Positions 1 to 8,170 of a stretch of 49,071 nt of DNA are shown here, piece by piece. Positions within the stretch are counted from its first letter, which is position 1; each line of letters opens with the position of its first letter. This DNA comes from Alsobacter sp040380755 (lineage in GTDB: Bacteria > Pseudomonadota > Alphaproteobacteria > Rhizobiales > Beijerinckiaceae). The position numbers and the translations under genes are program-made. The notes below the pieces were generated by a model that did not search any database, was not told where the DNA came from, and worked only from the letters and a program-made list of their open reading frames with translations. The DNA lies in NCBI GenBank assembly GCA_040380755.1, contig JBEIIL010000007.1:1-49071 (forward strand), in the 5' to 3' direction.

Positions 1-678
1 AACATGCTCGCGGCAGGCCTGACGGCGCTGGTCGGCAACGCCTGGTATCAACAGGGTGGCCGCACGCCGCCGCTGGAGGGCGCGATGCGCTTCCAGCCGC
101 TGGTCTGGCCGGGGGCTGACGCGCTGCGCGACGTGCCGGTGCTGGGCACCCTCTACACCGAGCTTATCTCCGGCCACGCCATGCCGGTCTATGTGGCGGT
201 GGCGTGCTGTGCGCTGTCGGCCTGGGCGTTGGGGCACACGCGCTTCGGGCTCCGCATCCGGGCCGTGGGCGAGAACCCGGCGGCCGCCGATACCGCCGGC
301 ATCAGCGTCCCGGGCCTGCGCTACGCCGCTGTCGTCATTGCCGGTATCCTTTGTGGCTTCGCCGGGGCCGACCTGTCGCTCGCCCAGGCGGCAGGCTTCC
401 TGCCGCTGATGACGGCCGGAAAGGGCTTCATCGCCCTGGCGGCCCTGATCTTCGCCAAATGGCGCGCCTGGCCGGCACTGTGGACCTGCCTGCTGTTCGG
501 GCTGCTCGATGCGGTGGCGATCCGGCTGCAGGGTGTCGTGATCCCCGGGCTGGGCCAGGTTCCGGTGCAGGCCATTCAGGCCTTGCCCTACGCCATGACG
601 GTGGTGCTGCTGGCCGGCTTCGTCGGCCGGGCCATCCCGCCGCGTGCGGCGGGAGTTCCCTACGTCAAGGAGCGTTGA
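1..678 (+). CDS. Nucleoside-type ABC transporter permease, 5'-truncated by the window edge
   Basis: Inner-membrane permease of the BmpC/YufQ (BPD_transp_2) type used for nucleoside uptake. The reading frame is open from base 1. An internal ATG at 4 exists, but the 224 residues seen are short for this family (about 300), so the N-terminus lies outside the window. Several hydrophobic helices and the segment RFGLRIRAVGENPAAADTAG, which resembles the cytoplasmic coupling loop of these permeases, are visible. The stop lies one base before the cdd start, so the two are cotranscribed. The nucleoside substrate is inferred from the cdd-pnp-deoC-deoA genes that follow. A sugar substrate is the main alternative. 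Confidence 0.85.
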   Translation, partial: NMLAAGLTALVGNAWYQQGGRTPPLEGAMRFQPLVWPGADALRDVPVLGTLYTELISGHAMPVYVAVACCALSAWALGHTRFGLRIRAVGENPAAADTAGISVPGLRYAAVVIAGILCGFAGADLSLAQAAGFLPLMTAGKGFIALAALIFAKWRAWPALWTCLLFGLLDAVAIRLQGVVIPGLGQVPVQAIQALPYAMTVVLLAGFVGRAIPPRAAGVPYVKER

Positions 679-679
679 G

Positions 680-1090
680 ATGGACGGACCGCGCGATCTG
701 CTCGATGCTGCCCTTGCGGTGCGCGAGAACGCCTATGCGCCCTATTCCGGCTATCGCGTCGGTGCCGCCCTGCGGGCGGCTTCCGGCCGGGTCCACGCCG
801 GGGCCAATGTGGAAAATGCGGCCTATCCGGTCGGCACCTGTGCGGAGGCCGGGGCCATCGCAGCCATGGTGGCGGCTGGCGACCGCGATCTTGTCGAAAT
901 CGCCGTGGTGGCCGAAGGCGGCGCCATCGTCACGCCCTGTGGCGCCTGTCGACAAAGGATCTTCGAATTTGGCGGCCCCCGTGCGACCATCTGGGCCGGC
1001 GACCGTGACGGCTTCCAGCGCCGCTGGACTGCCGACGAACTGCTGCCCCTGGCCTTTGGGCCGGCCTCCATGGCCGCGCCTCCGGAATGA
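680..1090 (+). CDS. cdd: Cytidine deaminase
   Basis: Zinc hydrolase that deaminates cytidine and deoxycytidine to uridine and deoxyuridine in the cytoplasm. The protein is 136 aa, the usual size for the homotetrameric class. Zinc ligands and catalytic Glu are clear: C54-A-E56 in the helix start and PCGACRQ with C87 and C90. The ANVENAAY segment matches the substrate loop. The ATG at 680 is chosen because AAGGAG (667-672) lies 7 bases before it; an in-frame upstream ATG at 644 would run into the permease gene. Five bases separate its start region from the permease end and four from the next gene, so it belongs to the same operon. Confidence 0.95.
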   Translation: MDGPRDLLDAALAVRENAYAPYSGYRVGAALRAASGRVHAGANVENAAYPVGTCAEAGAIAAMVAAGDRDLVEIAVVAEGGAIVTPCGACRQRIFEFGGPRATIWAGDRDGFQRRWTADELLPLAFGPASMAAPPE

Positions 1091-1094
1091 ACTG

Positions 1095-1937
1095 ATGACC
1101 GACCGTGAAGCCTTTGAAGTCCAGCGCAGTGCCCTGATCGATAAGGCCGTGGCTGTCGTCGAGCCCCGGCTCGGCGGACCTGTCGACCTTGCCATCGTCC
1201 TGGGCACCGGCCTCGGTGGTGTCGCCGAAGCCGTCGAGGAACCGACGGTGATTCCCTACGCGGAGATCCCCGGCTTCCCTGATTCGGGGGTCTCGGGCCA
1301 CGCCGCGCAGCTCGTGGTCGGCAAGCTGGAGGGACGCAGGGTGGCCCTGCTGCAGGGCCGGGCGCATTTTTATGAATCGGGCGATGCCGGGATCATGCGT
1401 GTCCCGCTGGAGGTGCTGCGCCGCGTCGGCGTGCGCAACATCTTCCTCACGAACGCCGCCGGGTCGCTGAAGAAGGATATTCAACCCGGCCACTTGGCGC
1501 TCATCTCCGACCACATCAATCTTTCGGGCTCCAACCCACTGATCCGCGATACCGGCGATGCGCGCTTCGTCTCCCTCACCGACGCGTATTCGTCGCGGCT
1601 GCGGGCCCGGGTGAAACGTGCCGCGCTGCAGGGCGGCGTCCGCGTCCAGGATGCCGTCTATGCCTGGGTGTCCGGCCCGAGCTTCGAGACACCGGCCGAG
1701 ATCCGCATGATGAAGCTGCTGGGTGCCGACCTCGTCGGCATGTCCACCGTGCCCGAAGTCATCATCGCCCGGCGCCTCGGCATCGACGTGGTGGCGGTCT
1801 CCATCGTCACCAACTACGGCGCCGGGATCGACGCCGCCAGCCCGTCTCACATGGAAACCAAGACCGTCGCGGCCACCGGCGGCATTGCCCTGCGCCGCCT
1901 GCTGCTCGCCTTCGTGCGGGGGCTGGAGGATGTCTGA
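1095..1937 (+). CDS. Purine-nucleoside phosphorylase (trimeric PNP class)
   Basis: Phosphorolyses purine (deoxy)nucleosides to free base plus (deoxy)ribose 1-phosphate. The 280-aa length fits the PunA/NP-II class. Visible motifs are LGTGLGG (phosphate loop), QGRAHFYE, TNAAGSL, GPSFETPAEIR, VGMSTVPEVI and VTNYGAGI near the purine-binding Asn. The start ATG at 1095 sits four bases after the cdd stop. The end overlaps the deoC start by 8 bases (1930-1937), which suggests translational coupling. The product, pentose 1-phosphate, is the substrate of DeoB encoded at 16984-18222. A methylthioadenosine phosphorylase is unlikely given the SFETPAEIR/GMSTVPE motifs. Confidence 0.92.
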   Translation: MTDREAFEVQRSALIDKAVAVVEPRLGGPVDLAIVLGTGLGGVAEAVEEPTVIPYAEIPGFPDSGVSGHAAQLVVGKLEGRRVALLQGRAHFYESGDAGIMRVPLEVLRRVGVRNIFLTNAAGSLKKDIQPGHLALISDHINLSGSNPLIRDTGDARFVSLTDAYSSRLRARVKRAALQGGVRVQDAVYAWVSGPSFETPAEIRMMKLLGADLVGMSTVPEVIIARRLGIDVVAVSIVTNYGAGIDAASPSHMETKTVAATGGIALRRLLLAFVRGLEDV

Positions 1938-2694
1938 CGAGGCGGCGCTCGCGCGACGGCTGATCGGCCTTCTCGACCTGACCAATCTGGAACTGTCCTG
2001 TGGTCCAACGGACATCAAGGCGCTTTGCGCTCGTGCGGTGGGGCCCTACGGCCCCGTCGCGGCGGTCTGTGTCTGGCCGCAACATACCGGCGAGGTGGAT
2101 CGCAGTCTCGCCGACACGCCGGTGCGGATCGCCACCGTGATGAACTTCCCGTCGGGCGATGGTGATCTGGAGACCGTCCTCTCCGATATGGAGGAGGCCC
2201 TGGGCGACGGCGCCGACGAGATCGACCTGGTCTTCCCCTACAGCGACTTCCTCGCCGGCGAAGAGGAGGTCGCTCTGGAGATGGTGCGCGAGGCCAGGGG
2301 ACTGCTGCAGGGCAACCAGCGCCTCAAGGTGATCCTTGAAACCGGCGCACTGCCGGACCTCGCGGCGGTCTCCCGGGCCAGCGGGCTGGCCATCGCCGCC
2401 GGGGCCGATTTCCTCAAGACCAGCACCGGCAAGATCGCCGTATCGGCGACGCCGGAGGCGTCCCGGGCGATGCTCGAAGCGATCCGCGACAGCGGCAGGC
2501 CGGTTGGCTTCAAGGCCGCGGGCGGCATTCGGACGCTGGCCGACGCCACGCTCTATCTGGCGCTGGCCGAGACGGTGATGGGGCCGGGCTGGGCCACCCC
2601 GGAGACGTTCCGGATCGGCGCCAGCAGCCTCCATGCCGCGCTTGTAGCGGCGATCGAAGGGGCCGGATCCGCTCCCGCCCCGCAGGGATATTAG
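1930..2694 (+). CDS. deoC: Deoxyribose-phosphate aldolase
   Basis: Class I aldolase that splits 2-deoxyribose 5-phosphate into glyceraldehyde 3-phosphate and acetaldehyde, the last step of deoxynucleoside breakdown. At 254 aa it is close to the E. coli enzyme. LLDLTNLE near the N-terminus, FLKTSTGK (Schiff-base lysine) and VGFKAAGGIR (second active-site lysine) are all present. The ATG at 1930 overlaps the purine nucleoside phosphorylase stop, and three bases separate it from deoA. The C-terminal tail lacks the usual tyrosine that closes the active site in the E. coli enzyme unless the terminal GY pair serves this role. Confidence 0.95.
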   Translation: MSDEAALARRLIGLLDLTNLELSCGPTDIKALCARAVGPYGPVAAVCVWPQHTGEVDRSLADTPVRIATVMNFPSGDGDLETVLSDMEEALGDGADEIDLVFPYSDFLAGEEEVALEMVREARGLLQGNQRLKVILETGALPDLAAVSRASGLAIAAGADFLKTSTGKIAVSATPEASRAMLEAIRDSGRPVGFKAAGGIRTLADATLYLALAETVMGPGWATPETFRIGASSLHAALVAAIEGAGSAPAPQGY

Positions 2695-2697
2695 CCG

Positions 2698-4026
2698 ATG
2701 CTTCCGCAAGAGATCATCCGCCGCAAGCGCGACGGTGCTGTACTGAGCAATGCCGAGATCGGCGACTTCATCCGTGGCCTGACGGCCGGCACGGTCTCTG
2801 ACGCCCAGGCTGCCGCTTTCGCCATGGCGGTGTTCCTGCGCGGCATGGAGCGCGACGAGTGTGTCGCGCTTACGCACGCCATGGTGGAAAGCGGCTCGCG
2901 CCTGACCTGGGACCTGCCTGGGCCGGTGCTCGACAAGCACTCCACCGGTGGCGTCGGCGACACGGTCAGCCTCATGTTGGCTCCTGCGGTGGCGGCCTGC
3001 GGCGGCTATGTGCCGATGATCTCGGGCCGCGGCCTGGGCCATACTGGCGGTACGCTCGACAAGCTCGATGCTATTCCGGGCTATCGCTCGCAGCCCGACA
3101 GCGCCACCTTTCGGCGCGTCGTCGCCAAGGTCGGCTGCGCCGTGATCGGCCAGACGGCCGACCTCGCCCCCGCCGACAGGCGCCTCTATGCGGTGCGCGA
3201 CGTCACCGGGACCGTCGAGTCGATCCCGCTCATCACCGCCTCGATCCTGTCGAAGAAGCTCGCCGCCGGCCTCGAGGGGCTGGTGATGGACGTCAAGACT
3301 GGCCATGGCGCCTTCATGACCGGCTTCGACGATGCCGTCGCGCTCGCCGAGAGCCTGTCTGTCGTCGCCGAGGGCGCCGGCCTGCCGACAACCGTGCTGA
3401 TCACCGACATGGACGAACCGCTCGCCAGCGCCGCCGGCAATGCGCTGGAGGTCGCCAACGCGGTCGCCTATCTGACCGGCCGGCACCGGGATCTGCGGCT
3501 GCACGAATGCGTCGTGGCGCTGGGCGCCGAGATGCTCCTGCTCGGTGGTCTTGCCGAAAGCATCGAGGACGGCTGGGCCCAGATCGATGCTGCGATCACC
3601 TCGGGCACTGCGGCCGAGCGTTTCGCCCTCATGGTGTCTGCGCTGGGCGGACCGGCTGACCTGATCGATCAGCCCGGCCGCTATCTCGCCGTCGCCCCGG
3701 TGGTGCGCACCGTCCTGCCCGACCGGGCCGGCACTGTCAGCGCCGTGCGGACCCGCGACATCGGCATCGCCGTCGTGGCGCTTGGCGGCGGCCGCACCCG
3801 CACCGAGGACGACGTCGACCCCTCGGTCGGCTTCAGCGATCTCGCCGGGATCGGCGCGCCGGCAGGGCCGAAGGCCCCCTTGGGGATCGTGCACGCGCGC
3901 AGCGAAGCCGCGGCGGATGCGGCCGCCCGCGCCCTGCGTGCGGCCTATGACCTGTCCGACGACGCCGTCGCCACCCGGCCGGTGGTGCTGTCGCGGCTCG
4001 CCGCCGGTCCGGGGGATGCCGCATGA
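2698..4026 (+). CDS. deoA: Thymidine phosphorylase
   Basis: Pyrimidine nucleoside phosphorylase that converts thymidine or deoxyuridine to the free base and deoxyribose 1-phosphate. The 442-aa length matches E. coli DeoA (440). The phosphate-binding KHSTGGVGD and the family signature SGRGLGHTGGTLDKLDAI are intact, followed by the lysine-containing ILSKKLAAG segment. The last four bases overlap the next start (ATGA at 4023-4026). In this operon it would supply uracil or thymine. Whether it also accepts uridine, as pyrimidine phosphorylases of Gram-positive bacteria do, is not visible; no separate uridine phosphorylase gene is present in the window. Confidence 0.95.
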   Translation: MLPQEIIRRKRDGAVLSNAEIGDFIRGLTAGTVSDAQAAAFAMAVFLRGMERDECVALTHAMVESGSRLTWDLPGPVLDKHSTGGVGDTVSLMLAPAVAACGGYVPMISGRGLGHTGGTLDKLDAIPGYRSQPDSATFRRVVAKVGCAVIGQTADLAPADRRLYAVRDVTGTVESIPLITASILSKKLAAGLEGLVMDVKTGHGAFMTGFDDAVALAESLSVVAEGAGLPTTVLITDMDEPLASAAGNALEVANAVAYLTGRHRDLRLHECVVALGAEMLLLGGLAESIEDGWAQIDAAITSGTAAERFALMVSALGGPADLIDQPGRYLAVAPVVRTVLPDRAGTVSAVRTRDIGIAVVALGGGRTRTEDDVDPSVGFSDLAGIGAPAGPKAPLGIVHARSEAAADAAARALRAAYDLSDDAVATRPVVLSRLAAGPGDAA

Positions 4027-4967
4027 CCCTTCTCGTCGCCCTGTCGGGCTGGGATGTTGAGCGCTGGGTCGAGCGCCTGCGGGCCGCGCTGCCGGGCCGG
4101 CAGGTCGTGGCGCTCGGCGAGCCCTTCGATCGGCGGGCGGTTCACTACGCCGTATCGTGGAAGCATCCGCCCGGATCCCTTGCGGGATTGCCCAATCTCG
4201 AGGCCGTGTTCTCGCTGGGCGCAGGCGTCGATCACCTGATGGGCGACCCGCGCCTGCCCGATGTCCCGATCCTGCGGGTCGTCGACCCCGACCTGACCAC
4301 GCGCATGAGCGAATATGTGGTCCTGCACTGCCTCAAGATCCTGCGCCAGCAGATGCGCTATGTCGCCCAGCAGGCCCGACGCGTCTGGGAGGACGACGAC
4401 GACCAGCCGGCCGCCGCCGACGTCCGCGTCGGCATCATGGGCACCGGCGTGCTCGGTCGCGACGCGGCCCGCAAGCTCGCCGTCATGGGGTTCGACGTGG
4501 CCGGCTGGAGCCGGTCCGGGCATGCGATGGACGGCATCACAACCTTTGCCGGAACAGCAGGACTCGGTCCATTCCTGGCCCGCACCGACATCCTTGTCGT
4601 GCTGCTGCCGCTGACGAACGACACCGCCGGCATCGTCAACCGCGCCCTGCTGGGCGGGCTGGCGCGGGACGGACGCACCGGCGGGCCGCACCTAATCAAT
4701 GCCGGCCGTGGCCGTCTTCAGGTCGAGGACGACATTCTCTCCGCCCTGGACGACGGAACGCTGGCCAGCGCCACGCTGGACGTGTTCGAGACTGAGCCGC
4801 TGCCATCCGTCTCCAGGCTGTGGACGCATCCCCGGGTCGCGGTCACACCGCACAATTCCGCCCAGTCGGAGCCGCGCGCCATTGCGGCGCTGATCGCCAG
4901 GCAGATCCTGGCGCATGAGGCCGGCGAGGCCTTCGCCCATGTGGTGGACCGCACGCTCGGCTACTGA
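4023..4967 (+). CDS. D-2-hydroxyacid dehydrogenase, GhrA-like (glyoxylate/hydroxypyruvate reductase A)
   Basis: NAD(P)H-dependent reductase of 2-oxoacids in the D-isomer-specific dehydrogenase family. It has 314 aa, close to GhrA (312). The Rossmann motif GTGVLGRDAARKL starts near residue 140. The catalytic Arg (INAGRGRLQ), Glu (DVFETEPL) and His (VTPHNSAQ) are all present. It overlaps deoA by four bases and is therefore likely cotranslated with the nucleoside genes, which is not an obvious place for a glyoxylate reductase. Its substrate in this setting is unknown. The gene ends five bases before the convergent hrpB stop. Confidence 0.88.
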   Translation: MTLLVALSGWDVERWVERLRAALPGRQVVALGEPFDRRAVHYAVSWKHPPGSLAGLPNLEAVFSLGAGVDHLMGDPRLPDVPILRVVDPDLTTRMSEYVVLHCLKILRQQMRYVAQQARRVWEDDDDQPAAADVRVGIMGTGVLGRDAARKLAVMGFDVAGWSRSGHAMDGITTFAGTAGLGPFLARTDILVVLLPLTNDTAGIVNRALLGGLARDGRTGGPHLINAGRGRLQVEDDILSALDDGTLASATLDVFETEPLPSVSRLWTHPRVAVTPHNSAQSEPRAIAALIARQILAHEAGEAFAHVVDRTLGY

Positions 4968-4972
4968 GATCC

Positions 4973-7435
4973 TCACGTGCCGCGGGGCTTGGCGCGCGCC
5001 GTCGGCGGCGCGGCGGCGGGATCGTCCGGCCAGGGATGGCGCGGATAGCGTCCCTTCATGTCGGTTTTCACCCCCGCCCACGAGCCGGCCCAGAACCCCG
5101 GCAGGTCGCGGGTGATCTGGATCGGCCGGTGGGCCGGCGACAGCAGGTGCAGCACCAGCGGCAGCCGTCCGCCGGCGACCGCAGGGTGGATCCTCAGCCC
5201 GAACAGCTCCTGCACCCGGATGGCGAGCACCGGCCCCTCCTCGGCCTCCCAGTCGATGGCGATCCTGTTGCCGGTGGGCGCCTCGAAATGCGTCGGCGCC
5301 TCGGCGTCGAGCCGGCGCGCCAGGTCCCACGGCAGCCGAGTCCTGAGCGCCTGGTCGAGATCGTCGGCGCCGATCTGTGCGAGGCCGGTCCGGCCGGTGA
5401 TGGCGGCCGCCAGCCAGTCGCCTGCGGTGGCCGCCAGCGCCGTATCCGACAGGTCGGGCCAGGAAGGGTCGGTGCGGCGCAGGAAGCCGATGCGGGCCCG
5501 CCACTGCGCCTGCGCCTTGGTCCAGGGCAGCCGCCCGATTCCGAGCCCGGCGATCCCCTCGGCCAGCATCTGCGCCGCCTCGTGGGTGGCCGGCACCGGC
5601 CGCGTCTGCTCGGCCAGCAGCAACGCGCCCAGCCGGCGCACCCGGCGCGCCCGCAGGCTGGCCGAGGCCCGGTCGAACGACACCTCGTCGCGCGCCTCGA
5701 TCCGGTCGCCGAAATCGGCGTCGATGGCGGCGGCCGTCAGCGGCGCCGCCAGGAGAATGCGCGCCGCGGCGGCGCTGCCGGCGATCTCGGCGATCGCCAG
5801 AAACGGCTCGCGCGCCAGCGCGTCATGCGGCTCCACCATGGCGCCGCGGCCATTGCCCATCACGAAGCCGCCCGTCCCGCCGCGTGCGCGCGCAACCCTG
5901 TCCGGATAGGCCAGCGCCAGCAGGCGCCCGGCCTCCGATGGATCACCGCCATCGCCGCCGCCGGCCACGCGGGCCCAGCCATCGGCCAGCCGGCGCATCT
6001 CCTGCGCCCGGCGCGACCGGTCGCGTCGAAACCCGTCGATGCGGTGGACAAGGTCGGTCCCGTCGCCGCCGAGACCACGCTCGGTGATCACCGCGGCGAT
6101 GTCGGCCGCCAGTCCGGCCAGGCCGAGCGGCCCCGCCGCCACCACCATGCGGGCGAGCCGGGGCGGCAGCGGCAGGGCGCGGATCGCCCGGCCGGCCTCG
6201 GTCAGCCGGCCGTCGGCATCCAGTGCGCCGATGTCGCGCAGCAGCGCCCGGGCCTCGGCGAGCGCGGGGGCCGGCGGGGCATCGAGGAAAGGCAGGCTTG
6301 CCGGATCGGCCACCCCCCAGGCCGCACAGTCGAGCAGCAGGCCGGCAAGGTCGGCGGAGAGGATCTCCGGCCGGTCAAAGGGCTCGAGTGCGGCGGTGGC
6401 CGCCTCCTCCCACAGCCGGTAGCAGACGCCTGGCTCGGTGCGGCCGGCACGCCCGCGCCGCTGGTCTGCCGCGGCGCGCGACACCCGCACGGTCTCCAGC
6501 CGGGTCAGCCCGATGGCAGGCTCGTAGCGCGGCACCCGCGCGAGACCGCTGTCGATCACAACGCGCACGCCCTCGATGGTCAGCGACGTCTCGGCGATGG
6601 AGGTCGCCAGCACCACCTTGCGACGGCCCGGCGCCGCCGGCTGCACGGCAAGGTCCTGCGCGCGCTGGTCCATGGCGCCGTAGAGCGGTGCGAGGTCGAC
6701 GGCCTGATCCGTGATCCGCTCGCGCAACAGCGTCTCCGTCCGGCGGATTTCGCCCTGACCGGGCAGGAACGCCAGCACCGATCCCGGCTCGGCCCGCAGC
6801 GCCCGCAGGATGGCGTCGGCCATCGCGTCGGCCACCGGCCGGCGCGGATCGCGCCCGAGATGCCGCGTCTCGACCGGAAAGGCCCGGCCCAGGCTCTCGA
6901 TCACGGGTGCATCGTCCATCAGCGCCGCGACACGGGCCCCGTCCAGCGTGGCCGACATCACCAGGACGCGCAGGTCCTCGCGCAGCCCGGCCTGGGCATC
7001 CAGCGCCAGCGCCAGCCCGAGGTCGGCATCGAGCGAGCGCTCGTGGAACTCGTCGAACAGCACGGCGGCCACGCCGGTGAGCTCCGGATCGTCGAGGATC
7101 ATCCGGGTGAACACGCCCTCGGTCACCACCTCGATGCGGGTGTCGCGGCCGCTGCGCGATTCCATGCGGACCCGCAGTCCGACCGTCCCGCCCACCTCCT
7201 GGCGCAGCGTCTGCGCCATGCGGGCCGCCGCCCCGCGGGCGGCCAGCCGGCGCGGTTCGAGCAGCAGGATCCGCCCGGCCGGAGCGGCGAAGGGCGCGTC
7301 CAGCAGGGCCAGCGGCACGCGGGTCGTCTTGCCGGCCCCGGGAGGGGCGACGAGCACAGCGCGTGTTCCCCCTCCCAGCGCGTCAAGCAGCGGGTCGAGC
7401 GCGTCGTCGATCGGCAGGGGCGTGTCGAACACCAT
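4973..7435 (-). CDS. hrpB: ATP-dependent RNA helicase HrpB
   Basis: DEAH-family superfamily 2 helicase of 820 aa, the normal HrpB length. Motifs in order: Walker A PPGAGKT (about 31-37), DEFH box in LFDEFHERSLDADLG, SAT motif VMSATLDG, then ATSIAETSLTIEGVRVVIDSG and QRRGRAGRTEPG (motif VI) in the second RecA domain, followed by the HA2 region and the HrpB-specific C-terminal domain. The ATG at 7435 gives the family N-terminus; the frame stays open to 7816 but the added residues are arginine-rich and do not look like HrpB. No good ribosome binding site is seen at this start. The cellular role of HrpB is poorly defined. Confidence 0.93.
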   Translation of the reverse strand: MVFDTPLPIDDALDPLLDALGGGTRAVLVAPPGAGKTTRVPLALLDAPFAAPAGRILLLEPRRLAARGAAARMAQTLRQEVGGTVGLRVRMESRSGRDTRIEVVTEGVFTRMILDDPELTGVAAVLFDEFHERSLDADLGLALALDAQAGLREDLRVLVMSATLDGARVAALMDDAPVIESLGRAFPVETRHLGRDPRRPVADAMADAILRALRAEPGSVLAFLPGQGEIRRTETLLRERITDQAVDLAPLYGAMDQRAQDLAVQPAAPGRRKVVLATSIAETSLTIEGVRVVIDSGLARVPRYEPAIGLTRLETVRVSRAAADQRRGRAGRTEPGVCYRLWEEAATAALEPFDRPEILSADLAGLLLDCAAWGVADPASLPFLDAPPAPALAEARALLRDIGALDADGRLTEAGRAIRALPLPPRLARMVVAAGPLGLAGLAADIAAVITERGLGGDGTDLVHRIDGFRRDRSRRAQEMRRLADGWARVAGGGDGGDPSEAGRLLALAYPDRVARARGGTGGFVMGNGRGAMVEPHDALAREPFLAIAEIAGSAAAARILLAAPLTAAAIDADFGDRIEARDEVSFDRASASLRARRVRRLGALLLAEQTRPVPATHEAAQMLAEGIAGLGIGRLPWTKAQAQWRARIGFLRRTDPSWPDLSDTALAATAGDWLAAAITGRTGLAQIGADDLDQALRTRLPWDLARRLDAEAPTHFEAPTGNRIAIDWEAEEGPVLAIRVQELFGLRIHPAVAGGRLPLVLHLLSPAHRPIQITRDLPGFWAGSWAGVKTDMKGRYPRHPWPDDPAAAPPTARAKPRGT

Positions 7436-7590
7436 GCGCCGGTGTGGCCGACGCCGCGCCGCCTGGCAAGCCGGTCGGCTGCTCTTGGGCCGGCGCCCGT
7501 CTTGCCCCGGGCGTATCGCCATCGTCCGCGACCCGCAGGGCGCCGTCATGGGCTGGATGACGCCCGCCTGAGGGCGGGTATCACCCAAAG

Positions 7591-8067
7591 TCAGGGCAGC
7601 AGATCGCCGATCCCGCTGACGACGCCACCGACAACGTCGCCAACCGCACCGGCGACATCGCCAACGGCACCGCAGGCCTCGCCGACCGCTCCGGCGATAC
7701 CGGACACAGCGTCTCCAAGACCGGGGCCCGAATCCAGCGATCCGGACAGGAACCCGAAACCATCTCCGGACGTCGGTGTGTTCACCCCGGAACGGAGCGG
7801 ATGCCCACCTGAACATCCGCCGACCGACCGGGACCGCGCCACGCTGAGCGCCAGGTCAACGCCTTCGATGGCTGCGTCGCACAGGCCTTCGCGCCGCTCC
7901 TCGGCCTCCTCGCGCTTCCGGCGCTTTTCGTCTTCGGACAGGTTGGCCGCGTCCTCGGTCCGGACCTGCCTGAACAGCTCCTTGCCGCGGGCGGACAGCT
8001 CCTCGTCGGTCAGCGGTGATGCAGCAGGCGGGGGAGTGGCACGTCGGCCAAAATGGGGGGCGTCCAT
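7591..8067 (-). CDS. Hypothetical protein with charged helix and Gly/Val heptad-repeat C-terminus
   Basis: No family is recognised. The 158-aa product has three parts: an N-terminal region with a highly charged helix (EDEKRRKREEAEERREG, about residues 45-65); a middle segment with LALSVARSRSVGG; and a C-terminal tail built from seven-residue units, such as IAGAVGE, ACGAVGD, VAGAVGD, VVGGVVS, GIGDLLP. At DNA level this tail is an imperfect 21-bp tandem repeat (about 7600-7710). The frame extends to 8289, but the ATG at 8067 removes a stretch that runs into the HAD gene. Coding is supported mainly by the regular repeat and GC-rich third positions. An amphipathic or membrane-associating tail is a guess. 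Confidence 0.5.
   Translation of the reverse strand: MDAPHFGRRATPPPAASPLTDEELSARGKELFRQVRTEDAANLSEDEKRRKREEAEERREGLCDAAIEGVDLALSVARSRSVGGCSGGHPLRSGVNTPTSGDGFGFLSGSLDSGPGLGDAVSGIAGAVGEACGAVGDVAGAVGDVVGGVVSGIGDLLP
7600..7710. repeat. Imperfect 21-bp tandem repeat encoding Gly/Val heptads
   Basis: On the + strand the unit reads roughly tcgccaaccgcaccggcgac and recurs about four times with substitutions. It lies inside the C-terminal part of the hypothetical gene on the minus strand and keeps its reading frame, because each unit is seven codons. Confidence 0.6.
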
Positions 8068-8170
8068 GATCCATGGTCCACAGTGGCGCGGGGTTGCGCC
8101 GCTTTCGGAGCCAAGATGGAGATCGATTTCAAAGATTTCACTGATGAGGGCTGGAGATTTTTCGGTGCGG

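Noticed and set aside
1807..3894. Long minus-strand frame opposite deoC and deoA
   Set aside because: Antisense to two genes with intact catalytic motifs; no motif of its own.
7563..7578. CCCGCC/GGCGGG hairpin as terminator of the heptad-repeat gene
   Set aside because: Only a 6-bp stem and no T-tract on either strand.
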